Assembly: GCA_015065395.1 (NCBI GenBank)
Contig: SVQJ01000027.1
Coordinates: 1 to 14,665, forward strand
Origin: Oscillospiraceae bacterium
GTDB taxonomy: Bacteria > Bacillota > Clostridia > Oscillospirales > CAG-272
Direction: 5' to 3'
Length of the DNA: 14,665 nucleotides
The first letter of the stretch is position 1. The number at the start of each line of letters is the position of its first letter. Below the pieces are notes generated by a model. That model searched no databases and was not told the DNA's origin. It saw only the letters and a program-made list of their open reading frames with translations. A program made the position numbers and the translations under genes. Below are positions 1-6,784 of this stretch, one piece after another.

Positions 1-102
1 TTCACCGTCAGCAATAGACAGATCCAATTCATCAAGGACCTTTTCTCCGTCAAAAGAGACAGATATACCTTTAAGCTCTATGAGCTTATTAATTTCTTCC
101 AT
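1..102 (-). CDS. potA: ABC transporter ATP-binding protein, N-terminus (PotA-like), cut by window edge
   Basis: Only the first 34 codons are present; the gene runs off the left edge. They read MEEINKLIELKGISVSFDGE and then a VLDELDLSIADGE segment. This is the usual opening of an ABC ATPase: the first beta strands, the aromatic A-loop region (SFDGEKVLD) and the run-up to a Walker A that lies outside the window. The wording is closest to spermidine/putrescine importer ATPases (PotA), which energise polyamine uptake at the inner face of the membrane. The start is ATG at 102, with a GGGGG/AAGGGGG Shine-Dalgarno element 7 nt upstream (110-114). A long structured leader and a consensus promoter precede it. 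The ABC ATPase call is secure; the PotA subtype is inferred from few residues and could be another polyamine/iron-type importer. Confidence 0.65.
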   Translation of the reverse strand, partial: MEEINKLIELKGISVSFDGEKVLDELDLSIADGE

Positions 103-421
103 TTTGCATCCCCCTTTGCGGCCAAGACCGCGAAAGCCGTATTACAGCTCTGCGCGAACTCACAAACGCCTAACCGCAGCCCCCGCAAAGAGTGTGTTAC
201 AAACTGCCCAAAGACAAAGGCAGCTGCAGCATACGGTTTCTCAAAGATATACTTTCGGTTCCTGTTCGGAACTGACGCCTGTGAACATCCGAACGCAAAA
301 ATGCGTTACTGAAATATACAGTTGAAGCCCGGATGTTTGAGGAGCACCGCCGATACTTTGCCCTCGACGGTGTTGTCAGCACAGATGCAAAAATCGTGCA
401 TATTAAATTTAGTTTTACAAC
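103..421 (-). ncRNA. Long structured 5' leader of the potA-like gene (candidate regulatory RNA)
   Basis: The promoter at 428-455 implies an mRNA leader of about 320 nt before the start at 102. Helices visible on the minus strand: a 9-bp hairpin 345-353/364-372 with a 10-nt loop; an 8-bp stem 284-291/330-337 enclosing two hairpins (292-297/302-307 and 308-311/319-322), i.e. a three-way junction; hairpins 258-262/268-272 and 204-208/219-223; a 7-bp hairpin 133-139/145-151; and a 5-bp hairpin 118-122/127-131 next to the Shine-Dalgarno. Four pairs (350/367, 146/138, 150/134, 127/122) are G-U in the minus-strand RNA but would be C-A mismatches on the plus strand, so folding supports minus-strand transcription. 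I do not recognise a known riboswitch class. Polyamine-responsive control is a guess from the downstream gene. Confidence 0.6.
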
Positions 422-427
422 AAGAAT

Positions 428-455
428 ATTATACAGTATTTTCGCCAAATGTCAA
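428..455 (-). promoter_or_regulatory. Sigma-A promoter for the potA-like transcript
   Basis: On the minus strand TTGACA (455-450) is followed by a 16-bp spacer and TATAAT (433-428), both exact consensus hexamers. Initiation would be near 421. No other gene lies between it and the potA-like start, so it defines the long leader. Confidence 0.8.
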
Positions 456-545
456 TGTTATTTTACAATTCAAACACAATATATTTGAATTTTTTAACTT
501 TTTAACAAACAGTACTTCAATATAAAATTAAATTCATGCAAACTA

Positions 546-574
546 TTGCCTTTTTATCAAAAAAACAGTATAAT
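546..574 (+). promoter_or_regulatory. Sigma-A promoter for tagD
   Basis: TTGCCT (546-551), a 17-bp spacer and TATAAT (569-574), giving a start near 581 and a short leader of about 35 nt before the tagD ATG. The AT-rich stretch 456-545 between the two divergent promoters shows no gene or clear structure. Confidence 0.7.
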
Positions 575-615
575 TATTTAGTAAACTTAGCTCAAAATCC
601 AAAAAGAGGTAAAAC

Positions 616-1008
616 ATGAAAAGAGTAATTACTTACGGCACTTTCGATCTGTTGCACTATGGGCATATTAACCTTTTGAGACGCGCAAAGCAACACGGAG
701 ATTATCTCATTGTTGCTCTTTCCACTGACGAGTTTAATTGGAATAAGAAGCAGAAAAAATGCTACTTCGATTACGAAAAAAGAAAGCAACTCCTTGAGGC
801 GGTTCGTTATGTTGATCTCGTCATTCCGGAAGAAAACTGGGATCAAAAGGTTTCAGACGTAAAGGAATACCATGTTGATACTTTTGTAATGGGTGATGAC
901 TGGAAAGGCAAATTCGATTTTCTGAAGGATCATTGCGAGGTCGTTTATCTTGAGCGAACTCCCGAGATATCCACATCTCAGATAAAGAACGATCTTTATA
1001 ATAAGTGA
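616..1008 (+). CDS. tagD: Glycerol-3-phosphate cytidylyltransferase (TagD family)
   Basis: Makes CDP-glycerol from CTP and sn-glycerol 3-phosphate in the cytosol. CDP-glycerol is the activated glycerol phosphate used for teichoic-acid-type polymers. The protein is 130 aa, matching the about 129-132 aa of the family. It has the N-terminal nucleotidyltransferase core ITYGTFDLLHYGHINLL with the catalytic HxGH signature at residues 14-17, and the C-terminal RTPEISTSQIK motif (114-124) typical of the TagD/CCT group. ATG at 616 follows an AAAAAGAGG Shine-Dalgarno (601-609). It is monocistronic as far as visible: a separate promoter follows before the acyl ligase, although no terminator is obvious at 1009-1067. 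A TagA-type glycosyltransferase lies 2.2 kb downstream, fitting a wall/lipoteichoic polymer role. The related use of CDP-glycerol in other polysaccharides cannot be excluded. Confidence 0.93.
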   Translation: MKRVITYGTFDLLHYGHINLLRRAKQHGDYLIVALSTDEFNWNKKQKKCYFDYEKRKQLLEAVRYVDLVIPEENWDQKVSDVKEYHVDTFVMGDDWKGKFDFLKDHCEVVYLERTPEISTSQIKNDLYNK

Positions 1009-1067
1009 TTTATTGCATAACGATACATAATAATTAATGCCTCGGATTACAAAAATATTAATATTAC

Positions 1068-1096
1068 TTGACATCTGTTCTCCCGATGGGTATAAT
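1068..1096 (+). promoter_or_regulatory. Consensus sigma-A promoter for the acyl ligase-ACP operon
   Basis: TTGACA (1068-1073), exactly 17 bp, then TATAAT (1091-1096): a perfect consensus promoter. A second TATAAT at 1107-1112 has no good -35. Initiation near 1103 would produce a leader of about 85 nt. Confidence 0.85.
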
Positions 1097-1116
1097 TAGT
1101 ATGTATTATAATTATT

Positions 1117-1174
1117 GTTCAGAAGCTGAACCACTGCCAAATCCGGCTTTTGTCAGTGAAATCCATCCGCCGGA
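1117..1174 (+). promoter_or_regulatory. Folded leader upstream of acyl ligase: hairpin plus possible SD-sequestering pseudoknot
   Basis: Directly after the promoter, GTTCAG (1117-1122) and CTGAAC (1126-1131) form a 6-bp hairpin with a 3-nt loop. The next base starts CACTG (1132-1136), which pairs with CAGTG (1154-1158). Inside that loop TCCGGC (1142-1147) is complementary to GCCGGA (1169-1174), which lies outside it and includes the GGA of the Shine-Dalgarno GGAG (1172-1175). This is H-type pseudoknot geometry. Pairing would hide the ribosome site of the ATG at 1189. The complementarity is seen directly; regulation is inferred. Confidence 0.45.
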
Positions 1175-1188
1175 GAAACGGAAAAAAT

Positions 1189-2895
1189 ATGAGAACATAC
1201 AACAATCTCAAACCTGTAGATCCGCCTAAGCCTATCGTTAATTTCAAAGAGATGCTTCGCGAAAACGCAGAGCTTTTCGGCGAGAAAGCTATTTATATTT
1301 ACAAAGATAATGGTGAGATGCAGGAAAAGTCATATATTCAGTTCCATGAGGATATAATCAACTTTTCCACTATGCTCTATGAGTCCGGTCTTGCCGGCAA
1401 GCGCATCGCTGTTACAGGAGATACTCATCCTGCATGGATGACTGCGTTTTTTGCAACAATCATCACCGGTGGCGTTATCGTTCCTCTTGACAGAGAGCTT
1501 GACGCTGACCAGATGGCTGATTTTATGAAGGTCGCAGAATGCAGTGCCGTTGTGTATACCGCCGCTCTCACAGAAAAGGTTGAAGGTGCCGCTGCAAAGC
1601 TTCCCTTCATAGAAAAGTTTATACCCGTCGGTAAGTCAACATTTGAGGATAACAGGCTCCTTCCCTTCGATACAATGCTCGAAGAAGGCGCAAGACTTAT
1701 CAAAAACGGAGATACAAGATACAGCGAACAGGACACCGATCTTGAGCGCATGGTGGCTATTCTCTTCACTTCCGGAACCACGGGAACCAGCAAGGGCGTT
1801 ATGCTGTCCTACAAGAATTTTATTGCCTGTTCAAATGCGTGCTGTCAGAGCACACAGTACAGCAAGGACGATGTTTTCGTTTCCGTTCTTCCCATTCACC
1901 ACACTTACGAGCTTTCAACGGTACAGCTTTCCGGACCCAACCTGGGAGCTACCATTGTTATATGCGAGGGTGTGCGTTACGCTACCCGTTATTTCAAGGA
2001 ATACAAGCCTACAGCGCTTGTTCTTGTTCCCCTTTTCCTTGAGACTATTCATAAAAAGATCTGGTCTGAGATCAAGCGCAAAGGCCTTGAAAAGAAGGTC
2101 AAGACTGCAATTAAGGTCAGCAACTCACTCCTTAAGACCGGAGTTGATATCCGCGAAAAGATGTTCTCTGACGTAACGTCTGTATTCGGCGGCAACCTCA
2201 AGAGTATCGTTGCAGGCGGCGCCCCCCTTGACCCCCAGATCGTTCGTGATTTCTACTCATTCGGTATCACAGTTCTCCAGGGATACGGCATAACCGAATG
2301 CTCACCTCTTGTTTCTGTTAACCGCCCCGGTAAGGTAAGCTTCACTTCCGTTGGTCAGGCAGTTGAAGGCGTTGAGGTTAAGATCGAGCAGATCCCCGAC
2401 AGCACAGGAGAAGAGGGTGAGATCCTTGTTCGCGGTGAAAATGTAATGATGGGATATTATGATAACAAGGAAGCGACCGACGCTGTTATCACTGAGGACG
2501 GTTGGTTCCGCACCGGAGATATCGGCACCATTGACAAAAAGGGTTATATCTATATCACCGGACGCCTTAAAAATGTTATCATAGCCTCCAACGGTAAGAA
2601 CATTTATCCCGAAGAGCTGGAAGAGCATCTTTACAGACTTTCCACCGTTAAGGAATGTGTTGTTATCGGCCGTGATACTGAAGACGGTGTTTGCATTACA
2701 GCAGTTATCGTTCCCGATTACGAAATCGTCGGCGAGGGCACTACCGATACAGCGTTGAGCTGCATTCTTAAAGAGGAGATTGCACAGATCAACAGATCTC
2801 TTCCCTCCTACAAGCATATTAACCGCTTTGAAATAAGACACGAGGACTTTGAAAAAACCCTTACCAAGAAAATCAAGCGTTTTCTTGTTAAATAA
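1189..2895 (+). CDS. Long-chain acyl-activating AMP-ligase (acyl-CoA/acyl-ACP synthetase family)
   Basis: A 568-aa ANL-superfamily enzyme that adenylates a carboxylate with ATP and passes it to a thiol. Motifs: P-loop LFTSGTTGTSKGVML (about residues 191-205, Thr-Ser where Lys is usually preceded by Pro); QGYGITECSPL (about 364-374); DGWFRTGDIG (about 437-446) with the ribose-binding Asp; the hinge GRLKNVIIASNGKNIYPEE; and a C-terminal TKKIKRF segment with the likely catalytic Lys. The stretch LVPLFLETIHKKIW is typical of FAA1-type fatty-acyl ligases (COG1022). ATG 1189 is chosen because PVDPPKP and the family N-terminus follow it and GGAG lies at 1172-1175. An in-frame TTG at 1150 has no Shine-Dalgarno and overlaps the folded leader. 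A carrier protein gene starts 25 bp downstream, so the acceptor is probably ACP rather than CoA. A DltA-like amino-acyl role is less likely, because no dltB/dltD are present. Confidence 0.88.
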   Translation: MRTYNNLKPVDPPKPIVNFKEMLRENAELFGEKAIYIYKDNGEMQEKSYIQFHEDIINFSTMLYESGLAGKRIAVTGDTHPAWMTAFFATIITGGVIVPLDRELDADQMADFMKVAECSAVVYTAALTEKVEGAAAKLPFIEKFIPVGKSTFEDNRLLPFDTMLEEGARLIKNGDTRYSEQDTDLERMVAILFTSGTTGTSKGVMLSYKNFIACSNACCQSTQYSKDDVFVSVLPIHHTYELSTVQLSGPNLGATIVICEGVRYATRYFKEYKPTALVLVPLFLETIHKKIWSEIKRKGLEKKVKTAIKVSNSLLKTGVDIREKMFSDVTSVFGGNLKSIVAGGAPLDPQIVRDFYSFGITVLQGYGITECSPLVSVNRPGKVSFTSVGQAVEGVEVKIEQIPDSTGEEGEILVRGENVMMGYYDNKEATDAVITEDGWFRTGDIGTIDKKGYIYITGRLKNVIIASNGKNIYPEELEEHLYRLSTVKECVVIGRDTEDGVCITAVIVPDYEIVGEGTTDTALSCILKEEIAQINRSLPSYKHINRFEIRHEDFEKTLTKKIKRFLVK

Positions 2896-2920
2896 TTAAC
2901 GATAAGGAGTACACTACGCA

Positions 2921-3148
2921 ATGTTTGATAAAGTTAAAGATCTGCTCATTAACGAGCTTGATATCGCAGAGGCAGATATCACACCTGAGGCCCAGCTTGT
3001 AGAGGATCTCGGTATCAATTCACTTGAGCTTGCTGACCTCGTCCTTCTCTGTGAGGATAACTTCGGTGTATCTGTAAGCGATGATGATATTCACAAGTTT
3101 GTTACCGTTGGCGATGTAGTTTCTTATCTTGAAGCTTCCAACAACTAA
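2921..3148 (+). CDS. Acyl carrier protein (dedicated partner of the AMP-ligase)
   Basis: A 75-aa acidic helical protein of usual ACP size. The phosphopantetheine site is GINSLELADL with Ser34; the common Asp before Ser is Asn here (NSL instead of DSL). Helix II (about 35-49) and the C-terminal TVGDVVSYLE helix follow the ACP pattern. It would carry the acyl group loaded by the upstream ligase, after 4'-phosphopantetheinylation by a holo-ACP synthase encoded elsewhere. Shine-Dalgarno AAGGAG at 2904-2909, ATG at 2921. It is 25 bp after the ligase and directly before a strong terminator, so the two genes form a two-gene operon. It is unlikely to be the housekeeping FAS ACP, because no fab genes are nearby. 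Confidence 0.9.
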   Translation: MFDKVKDLLINELDIAEADITPEAQLVEDLGINSLELADLVLLCEDNFGVSVSDDDIHKFVTVGDVVSYLEASNN

Positions 3149-3176
3149 AAAAAGCTGCCGAAAGGCAGCTTTTTTT
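3147..3176 (+). terminator. Rho-independent terminator after ACP
   Basis: AGCTGCC (3153-3159), GAAA tetraloop, GGCAGCT (3164-3170), then a seven-T tract. An A-run precedes the stem. It overlaps the ACP stop codon and closes the ligase-ACP operon. Confidence 0.92.
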
Positions 3177-3203
3177 GTTGAAAAATGTTTTATTATGTAG
3201 ATC

Positions 3204-3977
3204 ATGGATATAAATGCGACAAAAATACTCGGGGTACGATTTTCAAACTGCACTAAAGCAGAAGCCTTGGAGCATATCAAGGATAGAATTCTTTCAAATG
3301 TGCGCACAACGGTTTATACTCCAAATGCGGAAATAGCACAGCAATGTATCGAAAGTGAAAATTTTTGCAATATAGTTAACGCAGGAGATCTGATAATTCC
3401 CGACGGAATAGGAATAATCAAAGCTGCTAAAATGCTCAGAACTCCCCTTAAAGAAAAAATTCCTGGCGTTGAGCTGGGTGAGGAAATACTCAAGCTATCA
3501 AAGCAGCTAAAACTTAAAGTTTTTTTCTTCGGTGGGAACTGCGGAGACAGCAAAAATAAATGCGTTTCTCAAGTGTGCTCGGAAAGATTCAAAAAGGAAG
3601 GCGTCGATATAGTAGGCTTCCGCCACGGCTACTACAAAAAAGTCGGAGAAGAAAATCGGGAAACACTGAAAATCATAAATTCATCCGGAGCACAAGTCTT
3701 ATTTGTGTGTCTCGGCTCCCCGCTCCAGGAGACATGGATCAACGAGAACATGGATTATCTACCAAATATCAAAGTTTTTCTTGCATTGGGCGGTAGCCTT
3801 GACGTATACTCGGGTAGCATCAAAAGAGCGCCTGAATTATTTATAAAGCTGGGGCTTGAATGGCTTTACAGGCTAATAAAGGAACCGAAAAGGATCAAGC
3901 GCATAAGCAAACTCCCAAGATTTTATTTTACTGTCTTAAAGCATAAAATGAAGTACACTTTGGCGAAAAACAAATAA
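3204..3977 (+). CDS. tagA: WecG/TagA/CpsF family glycosyltransferase
   Basis: A 257-aa enzyme of GT family 26. Members transfer a ManNAc-type sugar from a UDP-sugar to an undecaprenyl-linked GlcNAc lipid at the membrane, building the linkage unit of wall teichoic acid or a related polymer. Visible landmarks: VYTPNAEIA (37-45), the IIPDGIG loop with Asp67 (matching the proposed catalytic Asp of TagA), LGSPLQETWI with Gln175, ALGGSLDVYSG (194-204) and the basic C-terminal appendage EWLYRLIKEPKRIKR (219-233) used for membrane binding. At 84-91 the family-typical Arg and Asp positions read KEKIPGVE (Lys and Glu). ATG 3204 has no Shine-Dalgarno; a TATTAT box ends 7 nt upstream, so transcription may be leaderless or read through. 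The TagA sub-function is supported by tagD nearby. Confidence 0.88.
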   Translation: MDINATKILGVRFSNCTKAEALEHIKDRILSNVRTTVYTPNAEIAQQCIESENFCNIVNAGDLIIPDGIGIIKAAKMLRTPLKEKIPGVELGEEILKLSKQLKLKVFFFGGNCGDSKNKCVSQVCSERFKKEGVDIVGFRHGYYKKVGEENRETLKIINSSGAQVLFVCLGSPLQETWINENMDYLPNIKVFLALGGSLDVYSGSIKRAPELFIKLGLEWLYRLIKEPKRIKRISKLPRFYFTVLKHKMKYTLAKNK

Positions 3978-4007
3978 AGCGGCTGCATTATACAACCGCT
4001 TTTATTT
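3972..4007. terminator. Bidirectional terminator between tagA and pgi
   Basis: AAGCGG (3977-3982) pairs with CCGCTT (3996-4001), flanked by AAATAAA on the left and TTTATTT on the right. It lies between two convergent genes and would serve both strands. Confidence 0.75.
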
Positions 4008-4021
4008 GCAAATATTAAAGA

Positions 4022-5371
4022 TCAGTCATTTGTCATTCTGTCAGAAAGAGACTTCTTGAGAGAATCAAGAGAAGGATCAGGTTTTCCGAGGAGGGCAAAC
4101 ATATTCTTTTTATACGCTTCAACACCGGGCTGATTGAAAGGATTAACACCGAGAGTGTATCCGGAAATAGCACAGGAAAGCTCAAAGAAATACACAAGCT
4201 GGCCAAATGAATACTCACTTCTGTTGGGAACCTCGATAACCACATTAGGCACGTCACCGTCAATGTGAGCATAAAGTGTTGCATTCATTGCTCTGTGATT
4301 GATTCTGTTGAAGCTCATTCCGGAGAGATAGTTCAAGCTATCAGCATTTTCGGGATCATCGGGAACTGTGATAGTGTGCTTTGACTCTTTAATATCAACT
4401 ACCGTCTCAAAAAGATTACGCAGACCGTCCTGGATATACTGGCCGAGCGAATGAAGGTCTGTAGAGAAAATTACGGATGCAGGGAGAAGACCCTTTCCGT
4501 CCTTACCCTCACTCTCACCGAAGAGCTGCTTCCACCATTCACAGAACATACGGAAGAAGGGTTCGTAAACCACCAACATCTCAGTTACCTTACCCTTACG
4601 GTACATGAGGTTCCTGTAAGCTGCATACTGAAGGCAGGGATTATCCTTAAAGCTTCCCGCCTTATACTCGTTCATCGCGTCCTCTGCACCCTCAAGAAGT
4701 GAGTCAGTATTAACACCGGCAACAGCAAGAGGAAGAAGGCCCACTGCTGTAAGAACAGAGTATCTGCCGCCGATATCATCAGGAATAACGAAGGTCTCAT
4801 AACCGTTTCTATCAGAAAGCTCTTTAAGCTTACCTCTGGACTTATCTGTTGTAACGAAAATACGTTCTCTTGCTCCGTCCTTACCGTATTTGCTCTCAAG
4901 GAACTCACGGATAACTCTGAAAGCTACCGCAGGCTCGGTTGTGGTACCGGATTTGGAAACAACATTGATACAAACCTCTTTTGTTTCGCAAATTTCAAGA
5001 ATATCTGCAAGATGTGAAGAGGAAAGGCTATAACCTGCAAAATAAATATCAGGAGTATTTTTGGGAAGATTATTATAGTGATTGGACTTGATAAAATCAA
5101 GTGCAGATCTGGTTCCCAAATAAGAACCGCCGATACCGATTACAATAAATGCCTCGCACATATTCTGGATCTTTTTAGCTGCAACCTTTATACGAGCGTA
5201 CTCATCCTTATCGTAATCAACAGGGCGAGTATACCAGCCGAGAAAATCGCTGCCGGCACCTGTTCTGTTCTTTACAGTGTTAAGTGCTTCTTCAACTTCA
5301 GGAATAATTTTATTCAATTCATCCTCAGAAACAAACTGCTTTATATATTTGTCATTGATTTTGATAGACAT
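4022..5371 (-). CDS. pgi: Glucose-6-phosphate isomerase
   Basis: Interconverts glucose 6-phosphate and fructose 6-phosphate in cytosolic glycolysis/gluconeogenesis. The 449-aa length matches the short Firmicutes form (about 450 aa). Both SIS domains are visible: IVIGIGGSYLGTRSA (76-90) and VVSKSGTTTEPA (137-148) bind the sugar phosphate. The PGI signatures DIGGRYSVLTAVGLLPLA (199-216) and GVNPFNQPGVEAYKKNMF (408-425) are intact. QLFGESEGK (282-290) holds the catalytic Glu, TDLHSLGQ the ring-opening His307, and the Lys of EAYKKN the third active residue. ATG 5371 is preceded by CGGAGGT. It has its own promoter (5405-5433) and is monocistronic. Confidence 0.97.
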   Translation of the reverse strand: MSIKINDKYIKQFVSEDELNKIIPEVEEALNTVKNRTGAGSDFLGWYTRPVDYDKDEYARIKVAAKKIQNMCEAFIVIGIGGSYLGTRSALDFIKSNHYNNLPKNTPDIYFAGYSLSSSHLADILEICETKEVCINVVSKSGTTTEPAVAFRVIREFLESKYGKDGARERIFVTTDKSRGKLKELSDRNGYETFVIPDDIGGRYSVLTAVGLLPLAVAGVNTDSLLEGAEDAMNEYKAGSFKDNPCLQYAAYRNLMYRKGKVTEMLVVYEPFFRMFCEWWKQLFGESEGKDGKGLLPASVIFSTDLHSLGQYIQDGLRNLFETVVDIKESKHTITVPDDPENADSLNYLSGMSFNRINHRAMNATLYAHIDGDVPNVVIEVPNRSEYSFGQLVYFFELSCAISGYTLGVNPFNQPGVEAYKKNMFALLGKPDPSLDSLKKSLSDRMTND

Positions 5372-5404
5372 TTGTCTGACCTCCGATTATAAATCATCGT
5401 TTTG

Positions 5405-5433
5405 ATAATACTATAATCCGACAGAAAATTCAA
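5405..5433 (-). promoter_or_regulatory. Sigma-A promoter for pgi
   Basis: On the minus strand TTGAAT (5433-5428), a 17-bp spacer and TATTAT (5410-5405). The start would be about 25-30 nt before the ATG. Confidence 0.7.
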
Positions 5434-5436
5434 TAG

Positions 5437-5471
5437 ATAATTTCACTTTTCCTTAAAAAAAGTGAAATTAT
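5437..5471 (-). repeat. Perfect 14-bp inverted repeat between the carboxypeptidase gene and pgi
   Basis: ATAATTTCACTTTT (5437-5450) and its exact complement (5458-5471) flank a 7-nt loop. It starts 13 bp past the carboxypeptidase stop and ends 4 bp before the pgi -35. On the minus strand the stem ends in TTAT without a clean U-tract, so it may be a weak terminator of the upstream gene, an mRNA 3'-end stabiliser, or an operator site for pgi. Confidence 0.6.
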
Positions 5472-5484
5472 AACAAATTTTTCT

Positions 5485-6636
5485 TTAAGTTAAAAAGAAA
5501 CTTCGAATCATCATCAGAAAAACATCGAAAAAGCCGAGCATTCCCACATTTTCACAAGAAACTATCGGGGTTCTGCCTATACTTTTACCGTTTATAAGAA
5601 AGGTCGCCTCGCCTACTATATCACCCTTCTTTACCGGTGCTTTTATTATGTCCTTATATTCTGTTTTTATTTCAACGCTGTCTCTATAATTCTTTTCCAA
5701 GAGGCAAGAAAAAGGTATCATTTCAATTTCAAATGATTTTTTATCTCCCTTCAGCAAGTTGAGTCTTTCTTTTTGCAAATTCTCACTTTCATATATTGCA
5801 AAATTTGAAAAGCCGTAATCCAATAATGCCTTTGCCGCCTCATTTCTTATATCTCTCGTTTCGCTGCCCATTATCACTGCTATCAAGTGCAATTCTTCCC
5901 TCTTTGCCGTAGCGCTGATACAAAATCCGGCTTTGTCAGTGGATCCTGTCTTCAGCCCGGTAGCTCCTTTATAAAACCGTATCAGTCTGTTTGTATTTGT
6001 CAGTCCGAATTCTCCGTTACGTATGGAATCCATCCAGATGCAGCTGTAATTCAGTATAGTCGGATGTTTTGTTATCAGCTCTCTTGATGCTATGGCAATA
6101 TCCATTGCACTGATCAGATGATTGTTCGTATCATCGTCAAGGCCGGTAACGTTTTCAAAATTTGTGTTTGTCATATTTAGCTCTTTAGCGCGCTCATTCA
6201 TCCTTTTAACAAAGGCTTCTTCCGTGCCGCAAACTGCTTCTGCCATAGCAACTGCGGCATCATTTGCCGAGGAAATGATGATACTTTTCAGCATATCCTC
6301 ACAAGAAAGGCTTTCCCCCGCCTCCAAAAATACTTGACTTCCCCCCATAGACGCCGCATATTCACTTACTGTTACATCGTCCGCCAAAGACATCTTTTTG
6401 GAATCTATATGCTCCATTATTAAAAGCAGCGTCATGACTTTTGTTACAGATGCCGGAGGTAGGGCTTCATTGGAATTCTTTGCGTACAAAATCCTCCCTG
6501 TTTCAGCATCCATAAGCACTGCACTCTTTGCATTAACATCAAACGGGACTATTTCTTCGGTATTTTCAGCATTAACTGTGAACGGCAAGGCAAATACTAA
6601 CAATAGCGTTAATACAATTATATAAAATCTCTTCAT
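5485..6636 (-). CDS. Serine-type D-Ala-D-Ala carboxypeptidase (low-molecular-weight PBP, peptidase S11)
   Basis: Removes the terminal D-Ala from peptidoglycan pentapeptides on the outer face of the membrane. The 383-aa precursor begins with a signal peptide MKRFYIIVLTLLLVFALPFT, cleaved near VNA-E. All three penicillin-binding motifs are present: SVTK (Ser63, Lys66), SAN (123-125) and KTG (229-231, in GLKTGSTDKAGFC). The C-terminal PBP5-like beta domain (about 285-365) ends in an amphipathic, hydrophobic anchor (MLGFFDVFLMMIRSFFLT). Length and layout resemble DacF/DacA of Bacillus; I cannot decide the paralogue, so no symbol is given. ATG 6636 follows AAGGGGGAT. It is divergent from plsY, with 148 bp between them and no convincing promoter of either direction in that gap. 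A sporulation sigma factor for a DacF-type gene is possible but unproven. Confidence 0.94.
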   Translation of the reverse strand: MKRFYIIVLTLLLVFALPFTVNAENTEEIVPFDVNAKSAVLMDAETGRILYAKNSNEALPPASVTKVMTLLLIMEHIDSKKMSLADDVTVSEYAASMGGSQVFLEAGESLSCEDMLKSIIISSANDAAVAMAEAVCGTEEAFVKRMNERAKELNMTNTNFENVTGLDDDTNNHLISAMDIAIASRELITKHPTILNYSCIWMDSIRNGEFGLTNTNRLIRFYKGATGLKTGSTDKAGFCISATAKREELHLIAVIMGSETRDIRNEAAKALLDYGFSNFAIYESENLQKERLNLLKGDKKSFEIEMIPFSCLLEKNYRDSVEIKTEYKDIIKAPVKKGDIVGEATFLINGKSIGRTPIVSCENVGMLGFFDVFLMMIRSFFLT

Positions 6637-6784
6637 AATATCCCCCTTAGGTGCTTTTACGAAAATATATGCAACTCATTTACAAAAATTGCTAAAAGCT
6701 TTAACAATTATCAAACAAAAACATCACATTTTTTTAATACTGCGGTAATAGAATATTGAATGAAAACAACCAAAGAGGTCTGCT

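Noticed and set aside
78..305. 76-codon open frame on the minus strand within the potA leader (contains FAVLAAKGDAKWKK)
   Set aside because: It has no ATG, GTG or well-placed start, overlaps the potA start in another frame, and covers the helices of the leader. A conserved structured RNA explains the openness at least as well, but a leader peptide is not fully excluded.
197..448. 83-codon minus-strand frame starting at 448
   Set aside because: Its start lies within the promoter hexamers, upstream of the predicted transcription start, and the sequence does not look like a protein.
1150..1188. TTG start giving the acyl ligase 13 extra N-terminal residues
   Set aside because: No Shine-Dalgarno, an Arg/Lys-rich extension unlike the family, and overlap with the folded leader; ATG 1189 fits better.
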